Shown here: positions 33,333 through 43,035 of the stretch, piece after piece
Layout of the letters: each line of letters begins with the position of its first letter
Numbering within the stretch: the first letter of the stretch is position 1
From: Candidatus Pullichristensenella stercorigallinarum
GTDB taxonomy: Bacteria; Bacillota; Clostridia; Christensenellales; Aristaeellaceae
NCBI GenBank assembly: GCA_018712945.1
Contig: DVFZ01000035.1
Span: 1 to 57,947, forward strand
Reading direction: 5' to 3'
Length of the DNA: 57,947 bases
Program-made: the position numbers and the translations under genes
The notes under the pieces: model-generated
What the model was told of the DNA's origin: nothing
Database searches by the model: none
What the model saw: only the letters and a program-made list of their open reading frames with translations

Positions 33333-35339
33333 GTGTCCGCCTTTAAGATTCATTCCGAGTATCAGCCCACCGGCGATCAGCCGCAGGCCATTGCTGCGCT
33401 GACAGAGGGCGTGGAAAAGGGCTTCAAGCATCAGGTATTGCTGGGCGTCACCGGCTCGGGCAAGACCTTTACCATGGCCAACATCATCAAAAACCTCAAC
33501 CGCCCGGCGCTGGTCATTGCCCATAACAAGACGCTCGCCGCCCAGCTTGCCGGCGAGTTCCGCGAATTCTTTCCTGAAAACGCCGTGGGTTATTTTGTCT
33601 CCTACTACGACTACTACCAGCCCGAGGCGTATATCCCCTCGACGGATACGTTCATTGAAAAGGATTCCTCGGTCAACGATGAAATCGACCGCATGCGCCA
33701 CAGCGCCACGGCCTGGCTGGCCGAGCGCCGCGATGTGGTGATCGTCGCCTCGGTGAGCTGCATCTACGGCCTGGGCGACCCGGAGGAATACGAAAGCCTG
33801 TCCGTCTCCCTGCGCGAAGGCATGGAAATTGACCGCGACGAGCTTTTGCGCCGCTTGGTGGAAATCCAATATGAGCGCAACGATTTTGAACAGGAACGCG
33901 GTTCTTTCCGCGTGCGCGGCGACGTGGTGGAAATCATCCCCGCCGCCTCGAATGAAAAGGCCCTGCGCATTGAGCTGTTCGGCGACGAAATCGAGCGCAT
34001 TGCCGAGGTGGAAATCGTCTCCGGTCATGTGCTGCGCTACCTTGCCCATGTGATGATCTTTCCCGCCTCGCACTACGCCACCTCGCGCGACAAGCTGGAA
34101 AGGTGCATTGAAAATATCGAGAGCGACCTCGCCGCCCGCCTGGAGGAATTCAAGGCCGAGGGCAAGCTGCTTGAGGCGCAGCGGCTGGAACAGCGCACGC
34201 GCTATGATATCGAAATGCTGCGCGAAATCGGCTACTGCACCGGCATTGAAAACTATTCCCGCTACTTCGACGGCCGCGCCCCCGGGGAAGCGCCGTTTAC
34301 GCTGCTGGACTACTTCCCCAAGGACTTTATCCTCTTTATCGATGAATCGCACGCCACCATTCCGCAGATTCGCGCCATGTACAACGGCGACGCGGCGCGC
34401 AAGCGCTCGCTGGTGGATTATGGCTTCCGCCTGCCGGCGGCGTTTGACAACCGGCCCCTCAAGTTCCACGAATTTGAGCAGCGCGTCAATCAGGCCATAT
34501 ACGTTTCCGCCACGCCCGGCCCCTACGAAATGGAGCACGCCTCGCAGGTGGTGGAGCAGATCATCCGCCCCACCGGCCTGATTGACCCGGAAATCATCGT
34601 GCGCCCGGCCACCAACCAGGTGGACGACCTGCTGGGCGAGATTCGCAAGGTGGCCGAAGCAGGCGGGCGCGTATTGGTGACCACGCTTACCAAGCGCATG
34701 GCCGAGAGCCTTACCAGCTATCTGCGCGAGTTGGAAGTGCGCGTGGAATACCTGCATTCCGATGTGGAAACGCTGGAACGCATCAAACTGATCCGCTCCC
34801 TGCGCCTGGGCGAATACGACGTGCTGGTGGGTATCAACCTTCTGCGCGAGGGCCTCGATTTGCCGGAAGTCTCGCTGGTCGCCATTCTGGACGCGGACAA
34901 AGAGGGCTTTCTGCGCTCGGAAACCTCGCTGATTCAGACCATCGGCCGCGCGGCGCGCAACGTGGATGGGCGCGTCATCATGTACGCGGATGACATTACC
35001 GATTCGATGATGCGCGCCATCCAGGAAACCAACCGACGCCGCGCCATCCAGCAGGCGTATAACGAAGAGCACGGCATTACGCCGCAGACCGTGCGCTCCG
35101 CCGTGCGCGAGCTGATGGAAATCTCCCGCACGCCGGACAAGGACGGCGCGGGCGGCATGAGCGAGGAGGAACGCCTCATGGCCATCGACCGGCTGGAGGA
35201 GCAGATGCTCGCCGCCGCCGGCAACCTCGATTTTGAGAAAGCCGCCAAGCTGCGCGACCAGATGCTGGCCCTGCGCGGCGAAAAACCGCAGGCCACCAAT
35301 GAAAAATCCCGTTTGACGCGCAGGAGGCGCAAAAAATGA
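33333..35339 (+). CDS. uvrB: Excinuclease ABC subunit B
   Basis: UvrB verifies DNA damage and holds the incision complex in nucleotide excision repair. The 668-residue protein shows Walker [11 protein letters not shown] (about 36-45), the damage-probing beta-hairpin [12 protein letters not shown] (about 92-103), motif [33 protein letters not shown] and a C-terminal UVR motif ([24 protein letters not shown] region) for UvrC contact. It starts with GTG after AGGGGGAG. Its last codons overlap uvrA by four bases (ATGA), so the two are translated together. Confidence 0.98.
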   Translation: MSAFKIHSEYQPTGDQPQAIAALTEGVEKGFKHQVLLGVTGSGKTFTMANIIKNLNRPALVIAHNKTLAAQLAGEFREFFPENAVGYFVSYYDYYQPEAYIPSTDTFIEKDSSVNDEIDRMRHSATAWLAERRDVVIVASVSCIYGLGDPEEYESLSVSLREGMEIDRDELLRRLVEIQYERNDFEQERGSFRVRGDVVEIIPAASNEKALRIELFGDEIERIAEVEIVSGHVLRYLAHVMIFPASHYATSRDKLERCIENIESDLAARLEEFKAEGKLLEAQRLEQRTRYDIEMLREIGYCTGIENYSRYFDGRAPGEAPFTLLDYFPKDFILFIDESHATIPQIRAMYNGDAARKRSLVDYGFRLPAAFDNRPLKFHEFEQRVNQAIYVSATPGPYEMEHASQVVEQIIRPTGLIDPEIIVRPATNQVDDLLGEIRKVAEAGGRVLVTTLTKRMAESLTSYLRELEVRVEYLHSDVETLERIKLIRSLRLGEYDVLVGINLLREGLDLPEVSLVAILDADKEGFLRSETSLIQTIGRAARNVDGRVIMYADDITDSMMRAIQETNRRRAIQQAYNEEHGITPQTVRSAVRELMEISRTPDKDGAGGMSEEERLMAIDRLEEQMLAAAGNLDFEKAAKLRDQMLALRGEKPQATNEKSRLTRRRRKK

Positions 35340-38158
35340 GAAACGACAAGATCATCGTGCGCGGGGCGCGCGAACACAACCTGAAAAACGTCAGCGTGGA
35401 GTTGCCGCGCGACAGCCTCATCGTCATGACCGGCTTGTCCGGTTCCGGCAAAAGTTCCCTGGCTTTTGATACGATCTATGCCGAGGGACAGCGGCGCTAT
35501 GTGGAGTCGCTGTCTTCCTATGCGCGTCAGTTTTTGGGGCAGATGGAGAAGCCGGACGTGGATTCCATCGACGGCCTTTCGCCCGCCATCTCCATCGACC
35601 AGAAAACCACATCCAAAAACCCGCGCTCGACCGTGGGCACGGTTACGGAAATCCACGATTACCTGCGCCTGATGTACGCGCGCGCGGGCGTGCCGCACTG
35701 CCCGGTGTGCGGCAAGGAGATTCGCCAGCAGACGGTCGATCAGATTGTCGACCAGGTGCTCACCCTGCCGGAGCGCACGCGCATACAGGTGATGGCCCCG
35801 GTGGTGCGCGCCCGCAAGGGCGAATACGTCAAGCTCTTTGAGGATATGGGCAAACAGGGCTTCGTGCGCATGCGCGTAGACGGGGAGATTTACGAAATTT
35901 CCGACCCGCCCAAGCTCGCCAAGACCAAAAAGCATACATTGGAGGTCGTCGTAGACCGCCTCACCGTGCGGCCGGACATCCAGCAGCGCCTTACGGACTC
36001 GCTGGAGACGGCCATGAAGCTGGCTGGGGGGCTGGCCGTCGTCAGCGTTGTGGATGGGGAGGACATGCTCTTTTCCCAGAACTACGCCTGCCCGGACTGC
36101 AATATCTCCATCGAAGAACTCACCCCGCGCATGTTTTCCTTCAACAACCCCTACGGCGCCTGCCCCACTTGCTCCGGGCTGGGGGTGCTTTTGAAGATGG
36201 ACCCCAATATGGTCATTCCCGACCGCAGCAAGTCGCTTGCGCAGGGGGCCATCCAGGTGACGGGCTGGAACAGCGCCGAGCCGGATTCCATGGCGCAGAT
36301 GTATCTGAAGGGCCTGGCGGACAAGTACGGTTTTTCGCTGGATACGCCCGTGTGCGAGCTTTCCGACGATGTGATTGACAAACTGCTCTACGGGACGCAC
36401 GGCGAGAAAATCCACCTCGAATACAAGCGCGAGGATGGCGGCGGTTCGTTCAACGCTCCCTTTGAGGGCATCGTCACCAACCTTGAGCGCCGCTACCGCG
36501 AAACGCATTCTGATACCATGAAGCAGGTTTACGAGGCGTATATGGCGCATGTGCCCTGCCCCGAATGCGGCGGCAAGCGCCTGAAGCGCGAGGCGTTGGC
36601 AGTGACGGTGGGCGGCAAGTCCATCGCCGAGGTTTCGGATATGTCGATTCTGCAGGCGCGGGAGTTTTTTGAGGGCGTGGAGCTTTCTGAGCGCCAGCGC
36701 ATCATCGCCAAACAGATTCTCAAGGAAATTGATTCGCGCCTGCGCTTTTTGGCGGATGTGGGCCTGGACTACCTGACCCTTTCGCGCAGCGCCGGTACGC
36801 TCTCGGGCGGCGAGGCGCAGCGCATCCGCCTGGCCACGCAGATCGGTTCCTCGCTGATGGGCGTGCTCTACATCCTCGATGAGCCTTCCATCGGCCTGCA
36901 CCAGCGCGACAACGCCCGTCTGCTCAAAACGCTTAAAAACCTGCGCGATTTGGGCAATACGCTCATCGTCGTCGAGCACGACGAGGAAACCATGCTCGAA
37001 AGCGACTATATCGTGGATGTCGGCCCCGGCGCGGGCGTGCATGGCGGCGAGATTGTCGCCTGCGGTTCGCCCCAGGAGATCATGGACAGCCCGCGTTCCA
37101 TCACCGGCGCCTACCTCTCCGGCCGCCGCAAGGTGCCCGTGCCCGCCCAGAGGCGCGCGCCTACCGGCTATATCACCGTGCGCGGCGCGCGCGCCAACAA
37201 TCTGAAAAATATCGACGTGCGCTTCCCGCTGGGCGTGATGACCTGCGTCACCGGCGTTTCCGGCAGTGGCAAAAGCTCGCTGGTGAACGAAATACTGTTC
37301 AAGTCCCTGTCCCGGCAGCTCAACCGCTCCCGCCAGCGCGCCGGGGATCATGATACCATCGAGGGCGTCGAACAGCTCGACAAGATCATCGCCATCGACC
37401 AGTCGCCCATCGGCCGCACGCCGCGCTCAAACCCCGCCACCTACACCGGCGTGTTCGATTTGATCCGCGATGTGTTCGCCTCCACCAACGACGCCCGCGC
37501 CCGCGGCTACAAGGCCAACCGCTTCAGCTTCAACGTCAAGGGCGGCCGCTGCGAAGCCTGCACGGGCGACGGTATCCGCAAAATTGAAATGCACTTCCTT
37601 TCGGATGTGTATGTGCCCTGCGAGGTCTGCGGTGGCAAGCGCTACAACCGCGAAACGCTGGAGGTGCGCTACAAGGGCAAGAACATCTACGAAGTACTGG
37701 AAATGACTGTGGACGAGGCGTTGGAGTTCTTCGCGCCCCTGCCGCGCATTGCCGCCAAGCTGCAAACCTTGCAGGATGTGGGCCTGGGCTATGTCAAGCT
37801 CGGCCAGCCCTCCACCACGCTTTCCGGCGGCGAGGCGCAGCGCATCAAGCTGGCCACCGAGCTGTCCCGCAAGGCCACGGGCCGCACCATCTATGTGCTC
37901 GACGAGCCGACTACGGGCCTGCATGTGGCCGACGTGGAAAAGCTCGACCAGGTGCTCGACCGCCTGGCCGGGGCGGGCAATACACTGGTGGTCATCGAAC
38001 ACAATTTGGACGTCATCAAGACCGCCGATTATGTCATCGACATGGGCCCAGAGGGGGGCGACCGCGGCGGCACGGTCATCGCCGAAGGCACGCCCGAGGA
38101 AGTCGCCCAGTGCGAACACAGCTATACGGGAATGTTCTTAAAGAAAGTTCTGAATTGA
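35336..38158 (+). CDS. uvrA: Excinuclease ABC subunit A
   Basis: UvrA is the damage-scanning ABC ATPase dimer of nucleotide excision repair. The 940-residue protein has two ATP-binding modules, with Walker [11 protein letters not shown] (about 32-41) and [10 protein letters not shown] (about 638-647) and signatures [12 protein letters not shown] and [12 protein letters not shown]. Zinc sites include CPDC/CPTC and CEAC/CEVC, and the UvrB-binding region with PVCGKEI is present. The length is normal. Its start overlaps the end of uvrB. A strong terminator follows at 38192. Confidence 0.98.
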   Translation: MRNDKIIVRGAREHNLKNVSVELPRDSLIVMTGLSGSGKSSLAFDTIYAEGQRRYVESLSSYARQFLGQMEKPDVDSIDGLSPAISIDQKTTSKNPRSTVGTVTEIHDYLRLMYARAGVPHCPVCGKEIRQQTVDQIVDQVLTLPERTRIQVMAPVVRARKGEYVKLFEDMGKQGFVRMRVDGEIYEISDPPKLAKTKKHTLEVVVDRLTVRPDIQQRLTDSLETAMKLAGGLAVVSVVDGEDMLFSQNYACPDCNISIEELTPRMFSFNNPYGACPTCSGLGVLLKMDPNMVIPDRSKSLAQGAIQVTGWNSAEPDSMAQMYLKGLADKYGFSLDTPVCELSDDVIDKLLYGTHGEKIHLEYKREDGGGSFNAPFEGIVTNLERRYRETHSDTMKQVYEAYMAHVPCPECGGKRLKREALAVTVGGKSIAEVSDMSILQAREFFEGVELSERQRIIAKQILKEIDSRLRFLADVGLDYLTLSRSAGTLSGGEAQRIRLATQIGSSLMGVLYILDEPSIGLHQRDNARLLKTLKNLRDLGNTLIVVEHDEETMLESDYIVDVGPGAGVHGGEIVACGSPQEIMDSPRSITGAYLSGRRKVPVPAQRRAPTGYITVRGARANNLKNIDVRFPLGVMTCVTGVSGSGKSSLVNEILFKSLSRQLNRSRQRAGDHDTIEGVEQLDKIIAIDQSPIGRTPRSNPATYTGVFDLIRDVFASTNDARARGYKANRFSFNVKGGRCEACTGDGIRKIEMHFLSDVYVPCEVCGGKRYNRETLEVRYKGKNIYEVLEMTVDEALEFFAPLPRIAAKLQTLQDVGLGYVKLGQPSTTLSGGEAQRIKLATELSRKATGRTIYVLDEPTTGLHVADVEKLDQVLDRLAGAGNTLVVIEHNLDVIKTADYVIDMGPEGGDRGGTVIAEGTPEEVAQCEHSYTGMFLKKVLN

Positions 38159-38191
38159 AAAAAACGCGCATCCTATGGGATATGGCGCGGG

Positions 38192-38218
38192 GGAGGCCGG
38201 TCTGCGGCCTCCTTTTTG
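38192..38218 (+). terminator. Terminator after uvrBA
   Basis: The stem GGAGGCC/GGCCTCC around loop GGTCTGC is followed by TTTTTGTG. Confidence 0.85.
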
Positions 38219-38371
38219 TGTGTCTCCCGCCGGGGACGCATTCAATATTCTTTTTTCTGCGAGTAAAGGGCGCAATCGCTTTGGCGGTCGGGGGAGACGG
38301 CGCAAAGGCGCTTTTCAAAGCGTGCCGACGCCTCCGGGATTTATATGGCGAGAACGGGAGGAGGCCGGGGA

Positions 38372-39790
38372 ATGGACGGACTTCTGCGGATAAACGCCTG
38401 GCTCAGCGGCGTGGTCTGGGGCTGGCCGATGCTGCTTTTGCTCATTGCGGCGGGCGTGCTGTTCAGCGTGCGCACGCGCTTTGTGCAGGTGCGGCGCTTT
38501 GGGGAAATGCTGCGCCTGTCGCTGGGCGCGCTCGCCGGGCGCAAGGCCGCGAAGCCGGGCGAAGTCACGCCCTTGCAGGCCATGACCACGGCGCTGGCGG
38601 CCACAGTGGGCACAGGCAACATCGCGGGCGTGGCCGGGGCGATTGCCCTGGGCGGGCCGGGCGCGGTGTTCTGGATGTGGATATCGGCGCTGCTAGGCAT
38701 GGCCACCAAGTATGCCGAGGTGGCGCTGGCGGTGCACTTTCGAGAGCGCGCGCCGGACGGCAGCTTTCGCGGCGGGCCGATGTACTATATACGGGCCCTT
38801 GGCCGGGGTTTCAAGCCGCTGGCGGGGGCGTTTGCGCTGCTGGGCGCGCTGGCCGCGTTCGGCATTGGCAATATGGTGCAGGCCAATACCGCGGCGGAGG
38901 CGGTCAGCTTCGCGGTTACGGCGCTTTGTCCGGCAGCGGCCGGTATGGAACAGCCTCTGCGGCTCACAGCCGGCATTTTGGCGGCGTTGGCGGCGGGGCT
39001 GGCGCTGATGGGCGGAGCGGCGCGCATCGGCCGGGTGACGGAACGGCTGGTGCCGTTTATGAGCGCCCTGTACGCGCTGGCGGCGCTGGTGGTGGTGCTT
39101 TTGAATCTGCCTGCTGCCGGACGCGCCCTCGTGGACATCGTGGCTTCGGCCTTTACGCCCACGGCCGCACTGGGCGGCGCGGCGGGAATGGGTATCCAGC
39201 GGGCACTGCAATGCGGTATGGAGCGGGGCATGTTTTCCCACGAGGCGGGCATGGGCTCCGCGCCCATCGCCCATGCCGGGGCGCAGGGCGCCGACCCCGA
39301 CCGGCAGGGCCTGTTGGGCATCTTCGAAGTCTTTGCCGATACCATCGTCATCTGCACGCTCACGGCGCTAGCCATCCTCGCCAGCGGTGTTTCCGTGCCT
39401 TATGGCGGTGTGGCGGGGGCGGAACTGGTCATTGCCGCCTTTGGCACGGCCTTTGGGGACGGCCTGGCGGCGCTGATGACCGCCGTATGCCTGGCGCTGT
39501 TTGCGCTCTCCACCATTTTGAGCTGGTCGCTGTACGGCGAGTGCTGCTTTGCCTATCTGACCGGCGGGCGGCTGACAGCGCTCTACCGGGCGGCGTTTAC
39601 CGGCGCGGTCGTGCTCGGCGCGGCCATGCGGTTGGATGTGGTTTGGGCGCTGTCCAGCACGCTCAACGGGCTGATGGCTGTGCCGAACCTCATCGCCCTT
39701 TTCCCGCTTTCCGGCGTCGTGGCGCAGATTTCCCGCGGAGGCCTCGCAAAAGCGGGCAGAAAAAGCGAGGCGCTTCCGCGCCTAGTGTGA
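38372..39790 (+). CDS. Sodium:alanine/glycine symporter (AGCS family)
   Basis: AGCS carriers import alanine or glycine with sodium. The 472-residue protein has about eleven membrane helices and the family motifs TALAATVGTGNIAGVAGAIALGGPGAVFWMW (about 75-105) and MERGMFSHEAGMGSAPIAHA, with WSLYGE near the C-terminus. The ATG at 38372 follows AGGAGGCCGGGGA; the upstream codons are not family-like. It is followed 29 bases later by the AraC-type regulator, possibly co-transcribed with it. Confidence 0.93.
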   Translation: MDGLLRINAWLSGVVWGWPMLLLLIAAGVLFSVRTRFVQVRRFGEMLRLSLGALAGRKAAKPGEVTPLQAMTTALAATVGTGNIAGVAGAIALGGPGAVFWMWISALLGMATKYAEVALAVHFRERAPDGSFRGGPMYYIRALGRGFKPLAGAFALLGALAAFGIGNMVQANTAAEAVSFAVTALCPAAAGMEQPLRLTAGILAALAAGLALMGGAARIGRVTERLVPFMSALYALAALVVVLLNLPAAGRALVDIVASAFTPTAALGGAAGMGIQRALQCGMERGMFSHEAGMGSAPIAHAGAQGADPDRQGLLGIFEVFADTIVICTLTALAILASGVSVPYGGVAGAELVIAAFGTAFGDGLAALMTAVCLALFALSTILSWSLYGECCFAYLTGGRLTALYRAAFTGAVVLGAAMRLDVVWALSSTLNGLMAVPNLIALFPLSGVVAQISRGGLAKAGRKSEALPRLV

Positions 39791-39819
39791 TATACTGTAC
39801 CCGCAAGGGAGGAAGAGAG

Positions 39820-40656
39820 ATGCAGTGGATTGAACAAATGAACGCGGCGATGGATTACATCGAGGCCAATCTGGATGGCAAGATTGACATGGCGGAGCTT
39901 TCACGGCTGGCCTGCTGTTCCGCGTTTCACTTTCAGCGGATGTTTTCGTATATCGCCGGCGTGCCGCTGGGCGAGTATGTGCGCCGCCGTCGCATGACGC
40001 GGGCGGCGGAGGAGCTTTGCGCGGGCGCGCGCGTGACAGACGTGGCTGCGCGCTACGGCTATGATTCGCCCACGGCCTTCAACCGTGCCTTTCAGAGCGT
40101 GCATGGCGTCGCGCCCTCCAAGGCGCGGGAAGGCGCGCTCAACGCCTGGATGCCCATGCGCTTTTCCCTCGCGGTCACGGGCGGCGCGCCGCTGAAGTAC
40201 CGTCTGGAGAAACTGGAGGCGTTCCCTGTCGTGGGTATCACCGCGGCCATCGGCAGCGAACTTGCCGAAAATTTCCAAAGCGCGCCCGCTCTGTGGGCGC
40301 GCGCCGGGCGGGAAAACGTTATTCCCCGGCTTTTGCAGATGGCGCGCGGCCCCCTGCCGGGGCTGCTGGGCCTGTCCGCACAGTTTGGCGAGGGCTGGCG
40401 CTACATGGTCGGCGTCTGCGCGGAAAAGGCGGGAGAGGGGCTTGAAAAGTGGGACGTTCCCGCCTGCGAATGGGCGGTGTTTTCCGGGCAGGGGCCAATG
40501 CCGGGAGCCATTCAGGAAATCGAGCGCCGCGCGGTGCTGGAATGGCTGCCCGCTTCCGGCTATGAATACGCCGACGCGCCGGACATAGAAGTCTATCTCG
40601 TGCCCGAGCCGCAAAACGCCACGTTCGAGGTTTGGCTGCCCATCCGCCGCCCCTGA
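39820..40656 (+). CDS. AraC-type regulator with GyrI-like effector domain
   Basis: The 278-residue protein has a double helix-turn-helix AraC domain at the N-terminus (about 8-105; LSRLACCSAFHFQRMFSYIAG and VAARYGYDSPTAFNRAFQSVHG). A GyrI/SOUL-like small-molecule-binding domain forms the C-half (VVGITAAIGSELA to the end, with YMVGVCAEKAGEGLEKWDVPACEWAVF). This is the architecture of Rob and of many drug- or stress-responsive regulators. GGAGGAAGAG precedes the ATG. Its targets may include the adjacent symporter or itself; neither is shown. Confidence 0.9.
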   Translation: MQWIEQMNAAMDYIEANLDGKIDMAELSRLACCSAFHFQRMFSYIAGVPLGEYVRRRRMTRAAEELCAGARVTDVAARYGYDSPTAFNRAFQSVHGVAPSKAREGALNAWMPMRFSLAVTGGAPLKYRLEKLEAFPVVGITAAIGSELAENFQSAPALWARAGRENVIPRLLQMARGPLPGLLGLSAQFGEGWRYMVGVCAEKAGEGLEKWDVPACEWAVFSGQGPMPGAIQEIERRAVLEWLPASGYEYADAPDIEVYLVPEPQNATFEVWLPIRRP

Positions 40657-40705
40657 CAGGCACGCGCGCGCCCGCCCCAGCATATGCTGCCGTGAGGTGG
40701 GCTGC

Positions 40706-41794
40706 ATGGGAAAATGGAAGATATGCGTGTACGCGATCTGCAAAAACGAGGCCAAATTTGCCAAACGCTGGATGGAATCCATGCGCGAGGCGGATTGGGT
40801 GGTCGCGCTGGACACGGGTTCCAGCGACGGTACGGCGGAAATCCTGCGTGAGCAGGGCGCGCAAGTGGAAGAGGAAATCATCTCTCCCTGGCGCTTTGAC
40901 GTGGCGCGCAACCGCTCTTTGGAGCTTGTGCCCGAGGAAGCGGACATCTGCGTCTGCACCGATTTGGACGAGGTGTTCCATCCCGGCTGGCGCAAGGCGC
41001 TGGAGGCGGCCTGGAAGGACACCACCAAGCGGGCGCGCTATCGTTACACATGGAATTTCAACCCCGACGGCACGGAAGGCGTGGTATTCTGGTCAGACAA
41101 GATTCACGCCCGGCACGGCTTCCGCTGGGTACATCCGGTGCACGAAGTGCTGACATACGAGCGGCCGGATTACGAGACGGTGCTGGCCGAGGGCATACAG
41201 CTCGACCACCGCGCCGATCCGAGCAAGTCCCGCGCGCAATACCTGCCGCTTCTGGAGCTATCGGTCGAAGAAGAGCCGCTCGACGACCGCAATACGCACT
41301 ATCTGGGCCGGGAATACATGTTTCATCGCCGCTGGCAGGAGTGTATCGACACGCTGACCAGGCACCTTTCCCTGCCCACGGCCACCTGGCCGGACGAACG
41401 CTGTGCCTCCATGCGCTTCATCGCCCGTTCGCACGAGGCGCTGGGCAATACCCATGAAGCGGAGCGCTGGCTTTTGCGCGCCGTAGCCGAGGCCCCGCAT
41501 CTGCGCGAGCCGTGGGTGGAAGCGGCGGCGCTGTACTACCGCCAGCGCGACTGGAATGCCACGGCCTTTTTTGCCCTGCGCGCGCTGAATATCGCCGAAC
41601 GGCCCAAGACCTACATTTGCGAGGCCTCCGCCTGGGGCAGTTTGCCATACGACCTTGCCTCGCTGGCGCTGTACGAAACCGGCCGCGTCCGCGAGGCCAT
41701 CCCGCTGTTGGAAAAGGCGATTGAAATCGCCCCGGACGATGCGCGGCTTCAGGAAAACCTGCGCCTGATGCGCGCTGAACTGCGCAGGGGATAG
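40706..41794 (+). CDS. Family 2 glycosyltransferase with TPR-like repeats
   Basis: The 362-residue protein has a GT-A fold at the N-terminus: CVYAICKNEAKFAKRWMES, VALDTGSSDGTAEIL and CTDLDEVF, where the Asp-x-Asp-type metal site is TDLDE (about 92-96). The C-half (about 205-355) has helical repeats of TPR type (HYLGREYMFHRRWQECIDTL; ASMRFIARSHEALGNTHEAERWLLRA; ALYETGRVREAIPLLEKAIEIAPDDA). Similar proteins add sugars to surface polymers or to unknown acceptors. No membrane anchor is visible. GAGGTGGGCTGC precedes the ATG. Confidence 0.87.
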   Translation: MGKWKICVYAICKNEAKFAKRWMESMREADWVVALDTGSSDGTAEILREQGAQVEEEIISPWRFDVARNRSLELVPEEADICVCTDLDEVFHPGWRKALEAAWKDTTKRARYRYTWNFNPDGTEGVVFWSDKIHARHGFRWVHPVHEVLTYERPDYETVLAEGIQLDHRADPSKSRAQYLPLLELSVEEEPLDDRNTHYLGREYMFHRRWQECIDTLTRHLSLPTATWPDERCASMRFIARSHEALGNTHEAERWLLRAVAEAPHLREPWVEAAALYYRQRDWNATAFFALRALNIAERPKTYICEASAWGSLPYDLASLALYETGRVREAIPLLEKAIEIAPDDARLQENLRLMRAELRRG

Positions 41795-41800
41795 CAAAGA

Positions 41801-41830
41801 GGCGGTCGGGTCAATTCCGGCCGCCATCTT
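41801..41830. terminator. Possible bidirectional terminator
   Basis: GGCGGTCGG pairs with CCGGCCGCC around a seven-base loop between two convergent genes. T-rich tracts on both sides are short. Confidence 0.5.
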
Positions 41831-41838
41831 TGGTATTT

Positions 41839-42426
41839 TCAATCTTCAACAATCACCTTTACCGGCGTACATCTTCCGCTGTTGCAATTGCTTTCTGATA
41901 CGCTGCACGCGGCTATGCCCAGACGCACGTCCATTTCCGCCCGCAAGACAATTTTGCTTCCCGCCTTGGAAAGCGGGCGCTCCACAGACAGCGACCCATC
42001 CTCAGAAATCTTTGAATACATAAAGAGGTTTACCGGATGGATGATTGGCCGCGCTTCACCCAGACTGCGGTTGATGTTTTCCAGGCAGTTGGGATGCCCT
42101 TCGCCGTTGTGGTAAAAGAAATCATACATTTCCGGGCGGCAGCAGGGGTGTAGCAGGTCATGTTCGCCAACTTCGTCATACAGAACCTGAAACATTGGCC
42201 GGTAGAGATTGGAATAAATGAAATCGCCCACCTTCAGGCGCAGAGATTCGTTGCAGTCGATTGTGACGCCTGTGGAAAGAAGCTCATCCGGGTTCTTTGC
42301 GCTTTCCGCGAAGAAATCGACGACTTGCCCTCCTTCAATATCAACAACCGTTATCCTCTGGCCTGCCGATGCGGCAATACATTTTCCGCAACAGGCGTTT
42401 ATTGTGTATTCACGCAATGCTCTCAT
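41839..42426 (-). CDS. DUF1989 (urea carboxylase-associated) family protein
   Basis: The 195-residue protein carries the DUF1989 pattern: QRITVVDIEGGQVVDFF near the N-terminus, LRLKVGDFIYSNLYRPMF, HDLLHPCCRPEMYDFFYH and NINRSLGEARPIIHPVNLFMY. Relatives are found next to urea amidolyase and with amidohydrolases; some act in guanidine and urea metabolism. No such partner gene is nearby. An added cysteine pair (CCGKC near residue 13) is visible. The exact start is uncertain: the ATG at 42426 and a TTG at 42435 both lie close to GGAAGGA. Its base use is more AT-rich than the neighbours. Confidence 0.75.
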   Translation of the reverse strand: MRALREYTINACCGKCIAASAGQRITVVDIEGGQVVDFFAESAKNPDELLSTGVTIDCNESLRLKVGDFIYSNLYRPMFQVLYDEVGEHDLLHPCCRPEMYDFFYHNGEGHPNCLENINRSLGEARPIIHPVNLFMYSKISEDGSLSVERPLSKAGSKIVLRAEMDVRLGIAACSVSESNCNSGRCTPVKVIVED

Positions 42427-42458
42427 TCCTTCCAATGTGTCCAGTATGGAAATACCGG

Positions 42459-42953
42459 TTATTCGTTGTTTGCCCTACGCGAAGAAGTATAAAGGTAAAC
42501 CGCGCTGCACACGTCTAGGCAGAACATAAATTGCATGATTCCATTGGCGACCAGCGCCTTCGTCGAGACCCGGCGCGCTTTGCGGGCCTGCAGAAGCCCA
42601 CTGACGCCATACATCGTCGAGGGCAGCAATACGGTATAGTCCACAAGGATAAAAATCGGCAGAAGCGGTATTACGAACACGCTCATCATCATGCCCATCA
42701 GAAACACGAGGCAGTAAAAGGGGATGTTGCACAGCTTCAGCAGCATATTCCAGAAGAGAAGCTGCCTTTGCGTGTATCCCTTCCGGGGAAGGATAAACGC
42801 ATACACCATATTGGGCAAAAACACCAACAAAAACGCCAGCGCCCAGGCAAGCAGGGCAAACCCCGCCCTTCCGCCTGTAAAAGCGAGCGCCGCGCCTCCC
42901 AGCATGGCATAGGGCGCTGCCAGCAGCAGCAACATAGGTATCTTCTTTTTCAT
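42459..42953 (-). CDS. Small membrane protein, unknown function
   Basis: From the ATG at 42953 (GAGGTACGC upstream) the 164-residue protein has four or five hydrophobic helices: MLLLLAAPYAMLGGAALAF, FALLAWALAFLLVFLPNMVYAF, LLKLCNIPFYCLVFLMGMMMSVFVIPLLPIFILVDYTVLLP, and a last one before the polar C-terminus (NGIMQFMFCLDVCSAVYLY). I do not recognise the family. It lies 32 bases upstream of the DUF1989 start on the same strand and could share its transcript. Confidence 0.68.
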   Translation of the reverse strand: MKKKIPMLLLLAAPYAMLGGAALAFTGGRAGFALLAWALAFLLVFLPNMVYAFILPRKGYTQRQLLFWNMLLKLCNIPFYCLVFLMGMMMSVFVIPLLPIFILVDYTVLLPSTMYGVSGLLQARKARRVSTKALVANGIMQFMFCLDVCSAVYLYTSSRRANNE

Positions 42954-43035
42954 GCGTACCTCAATCCCCCTGTACGGAGCCGCAAAAAGCCCCATGCAGG
43001 CAAAAAGCAGTGCATAGGGCTTTCTGTTTGATCCT

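Noticed and set aside
34934..37351. Minus-strand frame of about 800 codons opposite uvrB-uvrA
   Set aside because: It is fully antisense to two essential-type repair genes, with no start signal.
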